Source of the DNA: an uncultured Spartobacteria bacterium
GTDB taxonomy: Bacteria > Verrucomicrobiota > Verrucomicrobiia > Chthoniobacterales > JAATET01
Direction: 5' to 3'
Assembly (NCBI GenBank): GCA_937901895.1
Contig: CALGTD010000083.1
Coordinates: forward strand, 1-23,605
DNA: 23,605 bases
Part shown: piece after piece, positions 1 to 7,680 of the stretch
Position numbering within the stretch: position 1 is the stretch's first letter
Layout: each line of letters starts with the position of its first letter
Program-made: the position numbers and the translations under genes
The notes under the pieces: model-generated
Told to the model about the DNA's origin: nothing
What the model saw: the letters and a program-made list of their open reading frames with translations, nothing else
Databases searched by the model: none

Positions 1-554
1 GTAGATCGCTCTTTGGATGTCAGAGGAGGATTGGAAATCATAATTATAGCCGAACAGTATATTGGACAGAGTGAGGGTGATAATGGAATAGGTGGAATTC
101 TGCCTATTACGATATTGGCCTCCGTGAGGTGGAGGGGTGAAGGTGGTTCATGGGCAAACTCATCGGATCGACAGTGCGTCCGCTGAATCGCTGAAGGGGA
201 GTCGCACGTTTCCAGGGATGCTGCCGCCCTTGGTCGCGACTCCTTACGAGGGGACATGAAGAGTGTCCCTGATGGTATGGACCGTGCTGGAATTTTTCAA
301 GTCCAAAGGGGCTTCCGTATGGACGCTCCGCCATCCACTGCGTTTTATGCGGAGCGCGAGAGGTTCGCTAAAAGCGGATCCAATTGTCCGGCGAGGAGCA
401 AACCGGAACGATTGAGGAGGAGATCCTCGATGCGATTGGAGCCACAGCCGTCTCGCGCTGCGAGAGATGCCCTGGTGAGCGAGGCGGCTGCGGGTGACCC
501 TTTGAGCTTCAAAGGCTCCTCCCGACAGGTCCGCCGGGCGGAGGCTGGCGGCCG
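1..554. other. No recognisable gene; downstream flank of efp
   Basis: I see no supported coding region here. The first ~130 bases are clearly AT-richer than the rest of the window. Open frames across 107-334 (minus) and 256-669 (plus) have the arginine/serine/proline-rich composition of out-of-frame GC-rich DNA, and the plus one runs into efp on the opposite strand. Just after the efp stop (minus strand) lies a small perfect hairpin, CCTTTGA/TCAAAGG at 499-515, with no T-run. It may help end the efp transcript. Confidence 0.4.
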
Positions 555-1112
555 TCAGGCGCGGCCCATGTATTCGCCGGTGCGCGTGTCGATGCGGACC
601 TTTTCGCCTTCCTTGATGAAGAGGGGGACGTTGATGATCTTGCCCGTTTCGAGGGTGGCCGGTTTCTGAACGTTGTTCGCGCTGTCGCCGCGCACGCCTT
701 CGGCGGATTCTGTGACGGTGAGCTCGACCACGGAGGGCAGCTCGACCTGGACGGGGCGGCCTTCGATGCTGAGGACGTTCACCTTGAGATTCTCGACGAG
801 GTAGTCCTTCGCGTCGGCGAGCAGGTCGGCGTTCAGCGTGATCGTCTCGTAGGTTTCCGGGTCCATGAAATGGTAGCCCTGGGGGTCGGAGTAGCTGAAC
901 TCGAGTTCCTGCCGGTTCGTTTCGACGAGATCCACCTTTTCGGTGGAGGAGAAGCGGACGTCGGCGGATTTGCCGGTGCCGATGTAGCGGAGAATGACCT
1001 GCACGAAGGCGCGGAGATTGCCGGGCGTGCGGTGCTGGACGTCGAGGACGATGGCGGGGTTGCCGTTGTAGCGAATCGCCATGCCTTTGCGGAGATCGTT
1101 TGCGAGAGCCAT
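555..1112 (-). CDS. efp: Translation elongation factor P (EF-P)
   Basis: EF-P binds between the ribosomal P and E sites and relieves stalling at polyproline stretches. The 185-aa product has the usual length and three-domain layout: an N-terminal KOW-like domain (about residues 1-65), then two OB domains. The C-terminal signature is clear, with GDSANNVQKPATLETG at about 142-157 followed by VPLFIKEGEKVRIDTRTGEYMGRA-type ending. The loop that reaches the peptidyl-transferase centre reads RTPGNLRAF, so Asn occupies the place of the Lys-34 that is modified in E. coli (KPGKGQAF). No EpmA/EpmB or EarP gene is in the window. The start is the ATG at 1110-1112. The gene lies 49 bases beyond the stop of kpsF on the same strand, so the two may be cotranscribed. 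Confidence 0.95.
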   Translation of the reverse strand: MALANDLRKGMAIRYNGNPAIVLDVQHRTPGNLRAFVQVILRYIGTGKSADVRFSSTEKVDLVETNRQELEFSYSDPQGYHFMDPETYETITLNADLLADAKDYLVENLKVNVLSIEGRPVQVELPSVVELTVTESAEGVRGDSANNVQKPATLETGKIINVPLFIKEGEKVRIDTRTGEYMGRA

Positions 1113-1161
1113 TTACAGATGCTGGTTGGAGGAAGGTTGATAGCTGATGGAGGGGGAGGGT

Positions 1162-2133
1162 TTACAGAAGTTTGTGGCGGGACAGGTCCTGCGAGTCAAC
1201 GATTCCGACCGGGCGGCCCGCCTCGTCGATGACGACAAGGTCGTCGATGCGATGCTGCTGGAGGATCTGCAATACGTCGATCGCCAGTTTCTCCTCGCTG
1301 ATTGTGACGGGATTCGCGGTCATGAACTCGCGGACACGGCGGCTCCCGATGTCCGGGGAGTCCGGGAAATGCCTCGCGAAGTCGCCGTGGGTGAAGATTC
1401 CGAGCAGGCGGCGGTCGGAGTCGACGACGACCGCGGCTCCGGCGCGACTGGCGGTCATGGCCTTGATGGTTTCCACCACGGTTTCCTCCGGGCCCACGAG
1501 CGCGAGGCGGTCCGGCCCGCGCATGATTTCGCGGACGCGGAGGAGCAGGGTGCGTCCGAGGCGTCCGCCGGGATGGAAGCGGGCGAAGTCATCCTTGTCG
1601 AAGCCGCGGGCCTCGAGCAGGACCATGGCCAGCGCGTCGCCGAGCACGAGCATGGAGGTGGTGCTCGAAGTGGGCGCGAGCTGGAGCGGGCAGGCCTCCT
1701 GCGTGACGGAGCTGTCCAGCACGATCTTTGCGGCGCGCGCGAGGGTGGAGCGGGGATTGCCGGTGATGGCGATGAGGGTGATGTCGAACCGGGCGAGCGC
1801 GGGAAGGAGGTTGTTGAGTTCCTCGACCTCTCCGCTGTAGCTGAGCGCAAGGACCACATCTCCGTCGGAAACAATGCCGAGGTCGCCGTGAAGGGCGTTG
1901 AGCGAATTGAGCACGACGGCCGGGCTGCCGGTGCTCGTAAGGGTGGCGGCGATTTTCTCGCCGATGTTGCCGGACTTGCCGACCCCGACGACGACGATTT
2001 TTCCGCGTCGATCGACGCAGGCGCGCATCGTCTCGACAGCCTGCACGAAACTGCCGTCCAGTCGCGCGGCAACGGCCTGAACGCTCTCGATTTCGATCTC
2101 GAAGACGCGGCGCGCCTTGCTGAGGATATCCAT
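1162..2133 (-). CDS. kpsF: D-arabinose-5-phosphate isomerase (KpsF/GutQ family)
   Basis: This enzyme converts D-ribulose 5-phosphate to D-arabinose 5-phosphate, the first committed step towards Kdo in lipopolysaccharide or capsule. The 323-aa product has an N-terminal SIS sugar-isomerase domain (about 30-170; VVVGVGKSGNIGEKIA and LALSYSGEVEEL motifs, and HPGGRLGR after it) and two C-terminal CBS domains (about 200-323; ending in DDLVVIDEAGRPVGIVDSQDL). Length and order match the KdsD/KpsF family. I chose the ATG at 2131-2133, where family homology begins. The frame stays open upstream but reads low-quality sequence that overlaps the divergent small gene at 2215. It precedes efp and is divergent from 2215-2511. 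Envelope function fits the nearby glycosyltransferase. Confidence 0.93.
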   Translation of the reverse strand: MDILSKARRVFEIEIESVQAVAARLDGSFVQAVETMRACVDRRGKIVVVGVGKSGNIGEKIAATLTSTGSPAVVLNSLNALHGDLGIVSDGDVVLALSYSGEVEELNNLLPALARFDITLIAITGNPRSTLARAAKIVLDSSVTQEACPLQLAPTSSTTSMLVLGDALAMVLLEARGFDKDDFARFHPGGRLGRTLLLRVREIMRGPDRLALVGPEETVVETIKAMTASRAGAAVVVDSDRRLLGIFTHGDFARHFPDSPDIGSRRVREFMTANPVTISEEKLAIDVLQILQQHRIDDLVVIDEAGRPVGIVDSQDLSRHKLL

Positions 2134-2177
2134 GGAGGGCACAGTCTGTCGCGGGCGCGGCGGCGTGGCAAGCGGGC

Positions 2178-2207
2178 TTGTCCGGGCGGGCTGTGTCCCG
2201 GTAAGCT
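2178..2207 (+). promoter_or_regulatory. Putative promoter of the small secreted protein gene
   Basis: TTGTCC (2178-2183), an 18-base spacer and TAAGCT (2202-2207) lie directly before the ATG at 2215. The predicted +1 is at about 2214, so the message would start at, or one base before, the start codon. The match is weak, but its position repeats the pattern seen at rarA and the lysR-type gene. Confidence 0.35.
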
Positions 2208-2214
2208 GGCTTTG

Positions 2215-2511
2215 ATGAATCGGTTTTTCTTCGCGGTTGCGATGATGGCGTGCGGCGTGGGTGCCGGGCATGCACAGGATTTCGTTGCGCCGCTGCCCCA
2301 GGAGGACACGCCGGTGCTTCCCACGCCGGAGGAGCGTGGCGCTGCTGCGGCGGGAATCGCAGCCGAGATTTTTCGAAAGAAGCCGTGGCAGCTCGTGAAT
2401 CCGGCCGCTCCCGCGAGTCTCGGCGACGGAAAGACCAACGGCACCGTCTCCTACAGCGAGGAGTATCCCGGGAAGCCCAAGGGGTTCATCGTTTTCGGCA
2501 TTGACTGGTAG
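2215..2511 (+). CDS. Small secreted protein of unknown function
   Basis: The 98-aa product starts with a typical signal peptide: MNRF, then a hydrophobic core (FFAVAMMACGVGAG), then a HAQ-D cleavage site at about residue 21. The mature part is short, rich in Pro and Ala, and has no motif that I recognise. No lipobox cysteine is present, so a periplasmic location is more likely than a lipoprotein. No Shine-Dalgarno sequence precedes the ATG, in keeping with the near-leaderless promoter at 2178-2207. Its last 11 bases overlap the TTG start of the glycosyltransferase frame at 2501, so the two are probably translationally coupled. Confidence 0.7.
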   Translation: MNRFFFAVAMMACGVGAGHAQDFVAPLPQEDTPVLPTPEERGAAAAGIAAEIFRKKPWQLVNPAAPASLGDGKTNGTVSYSEEYPGKPKGFIVFGIDW

Positions 2512-3639
2512 CCCGCGCACCGTCGCGTTTTTCTGCGCGACCTACCTCAAGCCGGAGATGCACCACATCCACCGGCAGATCCACGCGGTCGGCAACGGCT
2601 GGCAGGCGGCTGTGATTGCGCAAAAGGTCGAGAACCTGCCGGAGTTTCCGGTGGATCGGCTGGAGGTGGTGCGGCGCTCGCCGTGGCGATTCCTGGCCCG
2701 GGGCCGGGAGCGATATCTGGGCGGTGGTCCGTGGCAGATTACGCAGGGAGAGGCGGGCCGGCGCTGAAAAACGCGGGGGCGGACGTGCTGCATGTCTTCT
2801 TCGGCAACGTGGCGGTGCATCTGCTCCCGCTGCTCGAGCGCACGCGGCTGCCGGTGGTCGTATCCTTTCACGGTGCGGACGTGACGGGTGCCATTGCGAG
2901 TGAGGCGTATCGCGAGGCCCGCGTGCGAATGTTTGCGCGGGCCGATGCGGTGGCGTGCCGAAGCACGGCGCTCGCCGATGCGGTGGCGGAACTCGGATGC
3001 GCGCGGGAGAAGCTCGTAGTGATGCCGACCTCGCTGCCGGAGATCCCATTTCACCCCCGGGAACTTCCGGCGGATGGATCGCTGCAGCTCGTGCAGGCGT
3101 GTCGATTGATCCCGAAGAAGGGACTCGCCACGAGCCTGCGGGCGTTCGCGGTGCTGGCGCAGGAGTTTCCACGAATGACTTTCACGATCGCAGGCACCGG
3201 ACCATTGGAGCCGGAGTTGCGGGCGCTCGCGCATCAACTCGGGATTGCGGGGTGGGTGCGGTTTGCGGGGTTTCTCAATCAGTCCGCGTTGCGGGAGCTG
3301 TATGCCTCGGCGCACGTATTTCTGCATCCGAGCGAAACCGCGGGCAGCGACGTCGAGGGCGTGCCAAACGCGCTGCTCGAGGCGGCCGCGTCGGGATTGC
3401 CGGTCGTGGCGACGCGGCATGGCGGAATCCCCGAGGCGATTGCGGATGGCTCGGAGGGATTGCTCGTGGAGGAGGGGGACGTTGCGGCGGTCGTGGCGGC
3501 CGTTCGCAGACTGGTCAGTGATCCAGCGCTGCATGCGCGGATCGCAAACGACGGTGCCGCCGCGGTGCGCGCGAAATTTTCCGCCGCGTCGGCATCGCTC
3601 CGCATGGCGGAACTCTACGGGCGCCTTGCTGGCGGTTGA
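2501..3639 (+). pseudogene. GT4-family glycosyltransferase with a frameshift
   Basis: Read as one gene this encodes about 380 aa, the normal size for a retaining GT-B glycosyltransferase of family 4, which moves a sugar from a nucleotide donor during lipopolysaccharide or exopolysaccharide synthesis. The N-terminal part (from TTG at 2501, SPRTVAFFCATYLKPEMHH...) is in one frame and stops at 2765-2767. The rest (from about ALKNAGADVLHVFFGN) continues in the -1 frame to the stop at 3637-3639. The donor-binding half is intact: QACRLIPKKGLATSLRAF, IAGTGPLEPEL, and the E-x7-E region EGVPNALLEAAASGLPVVA. One missing base between about 2740 and 2770 explains the break. I see no slippery heptamer before the stop, so programmed frameshifting is unlikely. 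It is either a recent pseudogene or a sequence error. The gene overlaps 2215-2511 at its start and abuts the convergent uspA-like stop. Confidence 0.8.
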
Positions 3640-4089
3640 TCAGCTGCGGTCGCCGATGGGCACGACGAGCACCGGAACCGTTGCGCGCTTGAGCACGCCG
3701 GTCACCACGCTGCCGGCGAAGAGGTGATACAGCGCCCCGTGGCCGTGCGAGCCGAGCACGATGTGTGAGACACCGCGCTCCTTCGCCTGCGCGAGGATTT
3801 CATCGGCTGCGAGACCGATGGTGGCCACACATTCGACGTCGATTCCGGCAAGGTCTGCCGCCAGACGCTCGAGTTGCACCTGCTGATTTTTCAGGTCCTC
3901 GTCCGCGATGGGCGGGGGGACGGTCTCTACGACATCCATCGCGGCTCCGACGGGAACGTAGCTTGCCATCGGTTCGACGACGTGAAGCAGGATGACCTTC
4001 GCGGAAAGGGCCGAGGCAAGATCCGCCGCGGCGGAAAGAATGCGCCGGGAGGCATCGCTGAAATCCACTGCGACGAGGAGCGTTTTCAT
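3640..4089 (-). CDS. Universal stress protein, UspA family
   Basis: This is a single-domain UspA-fold protein of 149 aa, cytoplasmic and probably dimeric. Such proteins aid survival under starvation or oxidative stress. It starts MKTLLVAVDFSDASRR, with the Asp that contacts ATP at residue 9. Near the C terminus it has the ATP-binding signature G-2x-G-9x-G-S in GSHGHGALYHLFAGS (about 113-127), so it belongs to the ATP-binding branch. The final strand VPVLVVPIG is standard. The start ATG (4087-4089) faces the divergent gene at 4160 across only 70 bases, which must hold both promoters. On the minus strand a GATACT hexamer lies just before the start codon. Its stop abuts the stop of the glycosyltransferase with no gap. 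Confidence 0.92.
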   Translation of the reverse strand: MKTLLVAVDFSDASRRILSAAADLASALSAKVILLHVVEPMASYVPVGAAMDVVETVPPPIADEDLKNQQVQLERLAADLAGIDVECVATIGLAADEILAQAKERGVSHIVLGSHGHGALYHLFAGSVVTGVLKRATVPVLVVPIGDRS

Positions 4090-4118
4090 GGCCGCAGTAT
4101 CTCACTGCGTGCGGGTTC

Positions 4119-4146
4119 TTGCGAGGGAAACCCGAGGTGCCATAGT
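4119..4146 (+). promoter_or_regulatory. Promoter, TTGCGA-N16-TGC-CATAGT type
   Basis: TTGCGA (4119-4124), a 16-base spacer ending in TGC (an extended -10), and CATAGT (4141-4146). The predicted transcription start is near 4153, seven bases before the ATG at 4160. The same hexamers, spacer length and TGC extension occur before rarA (5414-5441), which supports both sites. Confidence 0.6.
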
Positions 4147-4159
4147 GGCCGTGTTCCCC

Positions 4160-5404
4160 ATGAAGATTCCCTCCGCGCTTGCCGTGCTCGCGATGTCCGT
4201 TGCCTTTGCCGCAGATCGGCCGGAGGGAGTTGCCGGCGACGGACGCACCGACGATACCGCTGCGATTCAGGCGGCGCTCGACGCCGCGGCGAAGACCGGA
4301 GGAGCGGTGGAACTGCCGCCCGGAAAATACCTCATCGAAGGCGCGCTGCGCGTGCCGGAGGGAGTGGCGCTGACCGGCAGCTGGCAGGCTCCGCATCACG
4401 GGGCGATCGAAAAGGGAAGCACCCTGCTTCTGACCGGAGGGAGTGGCGACGAGAATGCGCCGCCGGCGATCACGCTCGAGCAAAGCGCGGCGCTGCGGGG
4501 ATTCACCCTCGTGTGGCCGGAGCAGAAATGGCCGGACATCGTGCCCTATCCATGGGCGATTCAGGGCGTCGGAATGCACAACACGGTCGAGAACGTCACG
4601 TTCGTGAATGCCTACAACGGCATCCGGATCGGCGCCGTCGGCGGCAGCGAACTGCACCTCCTCCGGAACATTTTCGGCTGCGTGCTGCGTCGTGGGATCT
4701 TCATCGATTCCACGACGGATGTCGGCCGCATCGAGAACGTCCACTTCAATCCCCACTACTGGCCGCGGAGCGGCCACCCGACAGGACCGCAGGGGGAGGA
4801 GAATCCCGACATGGCCGTCGCGCGCTACATGGCGGATCATCTCGAGGCGTTCATCTTCGGTCGCTCGGACTGGCAATATGTGTCCAACACCTTCGTCTTC
4901 GGTGCGAAGGTCGGGTATCTGTTTATGGAAACGCCATCCGGCGCGACAAACGGCCAGTTTCTCGGGATCGGCGCGGACTACTGCCGGACGTGCGTGCGGA
5001 TCGAGGGGATGCAGAAGATCGGCATTCAGGTCACCAACGGGGAATTCACGAGCCACGCGGGCGATCCGGGCGTTGCGATCGACATTGCTTCCGGCGTCGC
5101 GGGCGCGGCGCAGTTCGTGAACGTGAACTTCTGGGCCACGCGCGGTGGCGCGGCGCGCTTGAACGGCGATGGGGCGGTCGTGTTTTCCGACTGCCATTTC
5201 ATGGACGAGGCGAAGGACGGAGTGATTGTCGCGAATGCCGGCAGGCTCGTCGTGCGCGGCTCGACGTTTTCGAGTCCCGGCCTCGCGGTGGTGCTGGGGC
5301 CCGGCGTCCGTGCGGCGGTGCTGACGGGGAATCTTCAGGAAGGCGGATTTGACGTCCGCAACGGCATCGGCGACCGCGCGAAGATCGGATTCAACGAGGA
5401 ATAA
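4160..5404 (+). CDS. Secreted right-handed beta-helix protein (pectate-lyase-3-like)
   Basis: The 414-aa product has a signal peptide (MKIPSALAVLAMSVAFA-A, cleavage about residue 17-18) followed by the hallmark entry motif of pectate-lyase-3/polygalacturonase-type beta-helices, GDGRTDDTAAIQAALDAA, then VELPPGKYLIEGALRVPEGVALTG. The rest shows the coil-by-coil pattern of a parallel beta-helix (MHNTVENVTFVNAYNGIRIG, LLRNIFGCVLRRGIFIDSTTDVGRIENVHF). A role in polysaccharide binding or cleavage outside the cytoplasm is likely, but I cannot assign catalytic residues or a substrate. I chose the ATG at 4160 because it gives the signal peptide; a GTG at 4151 would add three residues. The message is predicted to have a leader of about seven bases or fewer. 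Confidence 0.85.
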   Translation: MKIPSALAVLAMSVAFAADRPEGVAGDGRTDDTAAIQAALDAAAKTGGAVELPPGKYLIEGALRVPEGVALTGSWQAPHHGAIEKGSTLLLTGGSGDENAPPAITLEQSAALRGFTLVWPEQKWPDIVPYPWAIQGVGMHNTVENVTFVNAYNGIRIGAVGGSELHLLRNIFGCVLRRGIFIDSTTDVGRIENVHFNPHYWPRSGHPTGPQGEENPDMAVARYMADHLEAFIFGRSDWQYVSNTFVFGAKVGYLFMETPSGATNGQFLGIGADYCRTCVRIEGMQKIGIQVTNGEFTSHAGDPGVAIDIASGVAGAAQFVNVNFWATRGGAARLNGDGAVVFSDCHFMDEAKDGVIVANAGRLVVRGSTFSSPGLAVVLGPGVRAAVLTGNLQEGGFDVRNGIGDRAKIGFNEE

Positions 5405-5413
5405 GCACTCGTC

Positions 5414-5441
5414 TTGCGACGCCTCGAGCGGCTGCCATAGT
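5414..5441 (+). promoter_or_regulatory. rarA promoter, probably leaderless
   Basis: TTGCGA (5414-5419), 16-base spacer ending in TGC, CATAGT (5436-5441). Standard spacing places +1 at 5448-5449, which is the A of the rarA start codon (5449-5451). The region before the ATG is GTGGGGGCG, with no room for a normal untranslated leader and ribosome-binding site. Confidence 0.6.
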
Positions 5442-5448
5442 GGGGGCG

Positions 5449-6777
5449 ATGGACGATCTGTTTGCCGGAGAAGACAATCCCTCGGTGTCGCCGAACGCCC
5501 CGCTGGCAGCGCGGATGCGTCCGCGCACGATCGATGAGGTCGTCGGGCAGTCGCACATTCTCGGCAAAGGAAAGCTGCTCCGGCGTGCGATCGAGGCGGA
5601 CCGGCTGTCGTCGGTGATTTTCTACGGACCGCCCGGCACGGGAAAGACGAGCCTCGCGCAGGCGATTGCGGCAGGAACGAAGTCGCGCTTCGAGCGGGTG
5701 AACGCCGTGGAAAGTTCCGTCGCGGATTTGCGCCGCGTCAGCGCCGCGGCGGCTGTGCGCGCGCAATCGGGAGGACCGCCGACGCTGCTGTTCGTCGACG
5801 AGATTCACCGCTTCAACAAGTCGCAGCAGGACGCGCTTCTGCCCGATGTCGAGAGCGGGCGTCTGCGGCTGATCGGAGCGACGACGCACAATCCGTTCTT
5901 CTATGTGAATTCACCGCTCGTCTCGCGGTCGCAGGTGTTCGAGTTGAAGCCGCTCTCCGAGGCGGACCTCGTCGAGTTGATGCACCGCGCGCTGGCTGAT
6001 GCGGAGAGGGGACTCGGCGGACGGAACATTGTTCTGGAAGCGGATGCCGCCGCGCACCTCGCAAAGATCAGTGACGGCGACGCACGAAAATGCCTGAACG
6101 CGCTCGAACTTGCCGCGCTGACCACCGAGCCGGATTCGGAGGGGGGCGTGCGAATCACACTCGCCGTGGCCGAGGAGAGCATCCAGAAGAAGGCGGTCGT
6201 GTATGACGGCGACGGCGATGCGCACTACGACACGATCAGCGCGTTCATCAAGAGCATGCGCGGAAGCGATCCCGACGCCGCGATTTACTGGCTCGCGAAG
6301 ATGCTCTATGCGGGTGAGGATCCGCGATTCATTGCGCGGCGGATCGTGATCTGCGCGAGCGAGGATGTCGGCCTGGCGGATTCCAACGCGCTCGTCGTTG
6401 CCACAGCGGCGGCGCAGGCGCTGGAATTGGTCGGACTTCCCGAGGCTCAGCTGAACCTCGCGCATGCCGTGCTCTACATCGCCACCGCGCCAAAGAGCAA
6501 CCGCGCCACGCTCGCGATCGGTGCCGCAAACACCGATGTCCGCGAAGGCCGGACGCTCGCCGTTCCCGAACACCTGCGGGACGGTCACTACAAAGGGGCG
6601 AAGCAGATGGGGCGCGGCGTCGGTTACAAATACAGCCACGACTACGAGGGCGGCTATGTCCCGCAAGCCTATCTGCCCGAGGGCCGGCGCTATTACGAGC
6701 CGACGGAAAACGGGCTCGAGAAGCGCATCAAGGAGCGGCTTGACTACTGGCGCGCACAGTTCGAGGCGCAAAAATAG
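5449..6777 (+). CDS. rarA: Replication-associated recombination protein A (RarA/MgsA), AAA+ ATPase
   Basis: RarA acts at stalled replication forks and single-strand gaps and is related to the clamp-loader ATPases. The 442-aa product has the usual length. It shows the entry motif PLAARMRPRTIDEVVGQSHILG (residues about 18-40), Walker A GPPGTGKTS (about 64-72), Walker B LLFVDEIHRFNKSQQDALLP (about 109-128), sensor 1 IGATTHNPFF, and the C-terminal tetramerisation region with the family block YKYSHDYEGGYVPQAYLP (about 399-416). The start is set at the ATG 5449 (MDDLFAG), because homologues begin there and the predicted transcript starts at that base. It stands alone, with the DUF4870-like gene following after 42 bases. 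Confidence 0.96.
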   Translation: MDDLFAGEDNPSVSPNAPLAARMRPRTIDEVVGQSHILGKGKLLRRAIEADRLSSVIFYGPPGTGKTSLAQAIAAGTKSRFERVNAVESSVADLRRVSAAAAVRAQSGGPPTLLFVDEIHRFNKSQQDALLPDVESGRLRLIGATTHNPFFYVNSPLVSRSQVFELKPLSEADLVELMHRALADAERGLGGRNIVLEADAAAHLAKISDGDARKCLNALELAALTTEPDSEGGVRITLAVAEESIQKKAVVYDGDGDAHYDTISAFIKSMRGSDPDAAIYWLAKMLYAGEDPRFIARRIVICASEDVGLADSNALVVATAAAQALELVGLPEAQLNLAHAVLYIATAPKSNRATLAIGAANTDVREGRTLAVPEHLRDGHYKGAKQMGRGVGYKYSHDYEGGYVPQAYLPEGRRYYEPTENGLEKRIKERLDYWRAQFEAQK

Positions 6778-6819
6778 GTTTCGGCTCGCGATTTTGTGGG
6801 CGCTTGGTATTTGGACGGA

Positions 6820-7251
6820 ATGAGCGATGCAATGCCGCCTCTTCCTCCATCGGAACCGGTTCCACCCCCCGCGCCGGACCCGCGCCGATCTGCGGACAAC
6901 CAATGGGCGATCGGCATTCACCTCAGCGGATTGCTGGGGATCTTCGGGTGCTCGTTTCCGGGCGTGAACGTGATCGGCCCTCTCGTCATCTGGTTGCTCA
7001 AGCGGCCGGAAAGCGCCCACATCGACGCTGTCGGGAAGCGGGTCCTGAATTTCCAGATTTCGTGGGCGATCTACTTTCTCGTCGGATGGACGATCGTCGG
7101 CGTTCTCTGGGTGGTGTTCATCGGAATCCTCCTGGCGCCCTTCATGGGGGTGGGCTTCCTCGCGTGGGTTGTCTTTACGATCATGGGTGCGATCAAGGAA
7201 AGCAATGGCGAGCCGTTTCGCTTTCCGCTCACCATCGAGTTCCTGAAGTAG
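6820..7251 (+). CDS. DUF4870-like small membrane protein
   Basis: The 143-aa product has a proline-rich cytoplasmic N terminus (PPLPPSEPVPPPAPDPR) and then the DUF4870 pattern: NQWAIGIHLSGLLGIFG, VNVIGPLVIWLLKRPESAHID, GKRVLNFQISWAIYFLVGW, and the end GAIKESNGEPFRFPLTIEFL. Three to four membrane segments are visible (about 32-47, 53-66, 82-103 and 105-122). The family is widespread and of unknown function. A TATTTG hexamer at 6808-6813 places a possible transcription start at the ATG, but no convincing -35 accompanies it, so expression from the rarA promoter by read-through is also possible. Confidence 0.85.
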   Translation: MSDAMPPLPPSEPVPPPAPDPRRSADNQWAIGIHLSGLLGIFGCSFPGVNVIGPLVIWLLKRPESAHIDAVGKRVLNFQISWAIYFLVGWTIVGVLWVVFIGILLAPFMGVGFLAWVVFTIMGAIKESNGEPFRFPLTIEFLK

Positions 7252-7277
7252 GGAGTTGGACCTGCCGGAAAATCCCT

Positions 7278-7306
7278 TTGCGTTGTCGGTGGCGCAGAGC
7301 GATACT
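7278..7306 (+). promoter_or_regulatory. ssrA promoter
   Basis: TTGCGT (7278-7283), 17-base spacer, GATACT (7301-7306). Predicted +1 near 7313 leaves a leader of about seven bases before the mature tmRNA 5' end at 7320, to be removed by RNase P. The -35 closely resembles those at 4119 and 5414. Confidence 0.65.
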
Positions 7307-7319
7307 GGTTCTCCCAAAT

Positions 7320-7674
7320 GGGGGCGTATTGGTTTCGACTGATTGTTCGATGCCAGGCTCGCATGCCGAGGATGATTCGTTGGCCTCGTTAAAAATCGGA
7401 TCAAAACAAATAAACGCAGATTACGAAGATCTCGCTCTCGCGGCCTAAGTTGCCGTGACGTGTCCGGCTGGACGCCTGCTAAAGCCGGATGCGACCGCAG
7501 CAGGCTGGCTGGGTGATGGAGCGACCGCGCCGCCCGGTGAATTCGATTTCGTGGACGCTGGGGAGACGGTGGCGTGACGGCCCGCAGCCGGCTCCCGAGA
7601 TCAAAGACCGCCTAAGCATGTAGAAGGTCGCGCAGCGCGCAACCAGGACAGGGGTTCGACTCCCCTCGCCTCCA
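7320..7674 (+). ncRNA. ssrA: Transfer-messenger RNA (tmRNA)
   Basis: tmRNA, with SmpB, frees ribosomes stalled on broken messages and tags the nascent peptide for proteolysis. The 5' end GGGGGCG (7320-7326) pairs with CGCCTCC (7667-7673), followed by discriminator A7674. The T-arm GGGGTTCGACTCCCC is at 7651-7665. The 5' D-like region reads TTGGTTTCGAC. The tag frame begins at resume codon GCA 7416-7418, preceded by TAAAC, and encodes ADYEDLALAA before TAA (7446-7448). The CCA is not encoded. Pseudoknot-forming segments fill 7449-7620. The gene is the one-piece form of about 355 nt. Its 3' end is the integration site of the element that follows; the integration leaves the RNA intact, but the original downstream T-rich sequence (CGTTTCTTTTTG) is now at 17191, 9.5 kb away. 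Confidence 0.95.
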
Positions 7675-7675
7675 C
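7648..7675 (+). repeat. attL: 28-bp direct repeat in the ssrA 3' end
   Basis: The 28 bases from ACAGGGGTTCGACTCCCC to CGCCTCCAC are identical to 17164-17191. They cover the tmRNA T-arm and the 3' acceptor strand, a classic tyrosine-integrase target. The identity stops on both sides (GG versus AA upstream; TT versus GT downstream), which defines the crossover segment. Confidence 0.93.
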
Positions 7676-7680
7676 TTTCT

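Noticed and set aside
256..669. 137-codon plus-strand frame
   Set aside because: Its 3' part lies antisense to efp and its composition is that of non-coding GC-rich DNA.
1147..2214. Long open frames antiparallel to kpsF
   Set aside because: They are GC-rich shadows of kpsF; only the end (from 2215) has signal-peptide and coding features.
2740..2770. Programmed -1 frameshift in the glycosyltransferase gene
   Set aside because: No X-XXY-YYZ heptamer occurs before the stop at 2765-2767, and this enzyme family is not known for it; an indel is simpler.
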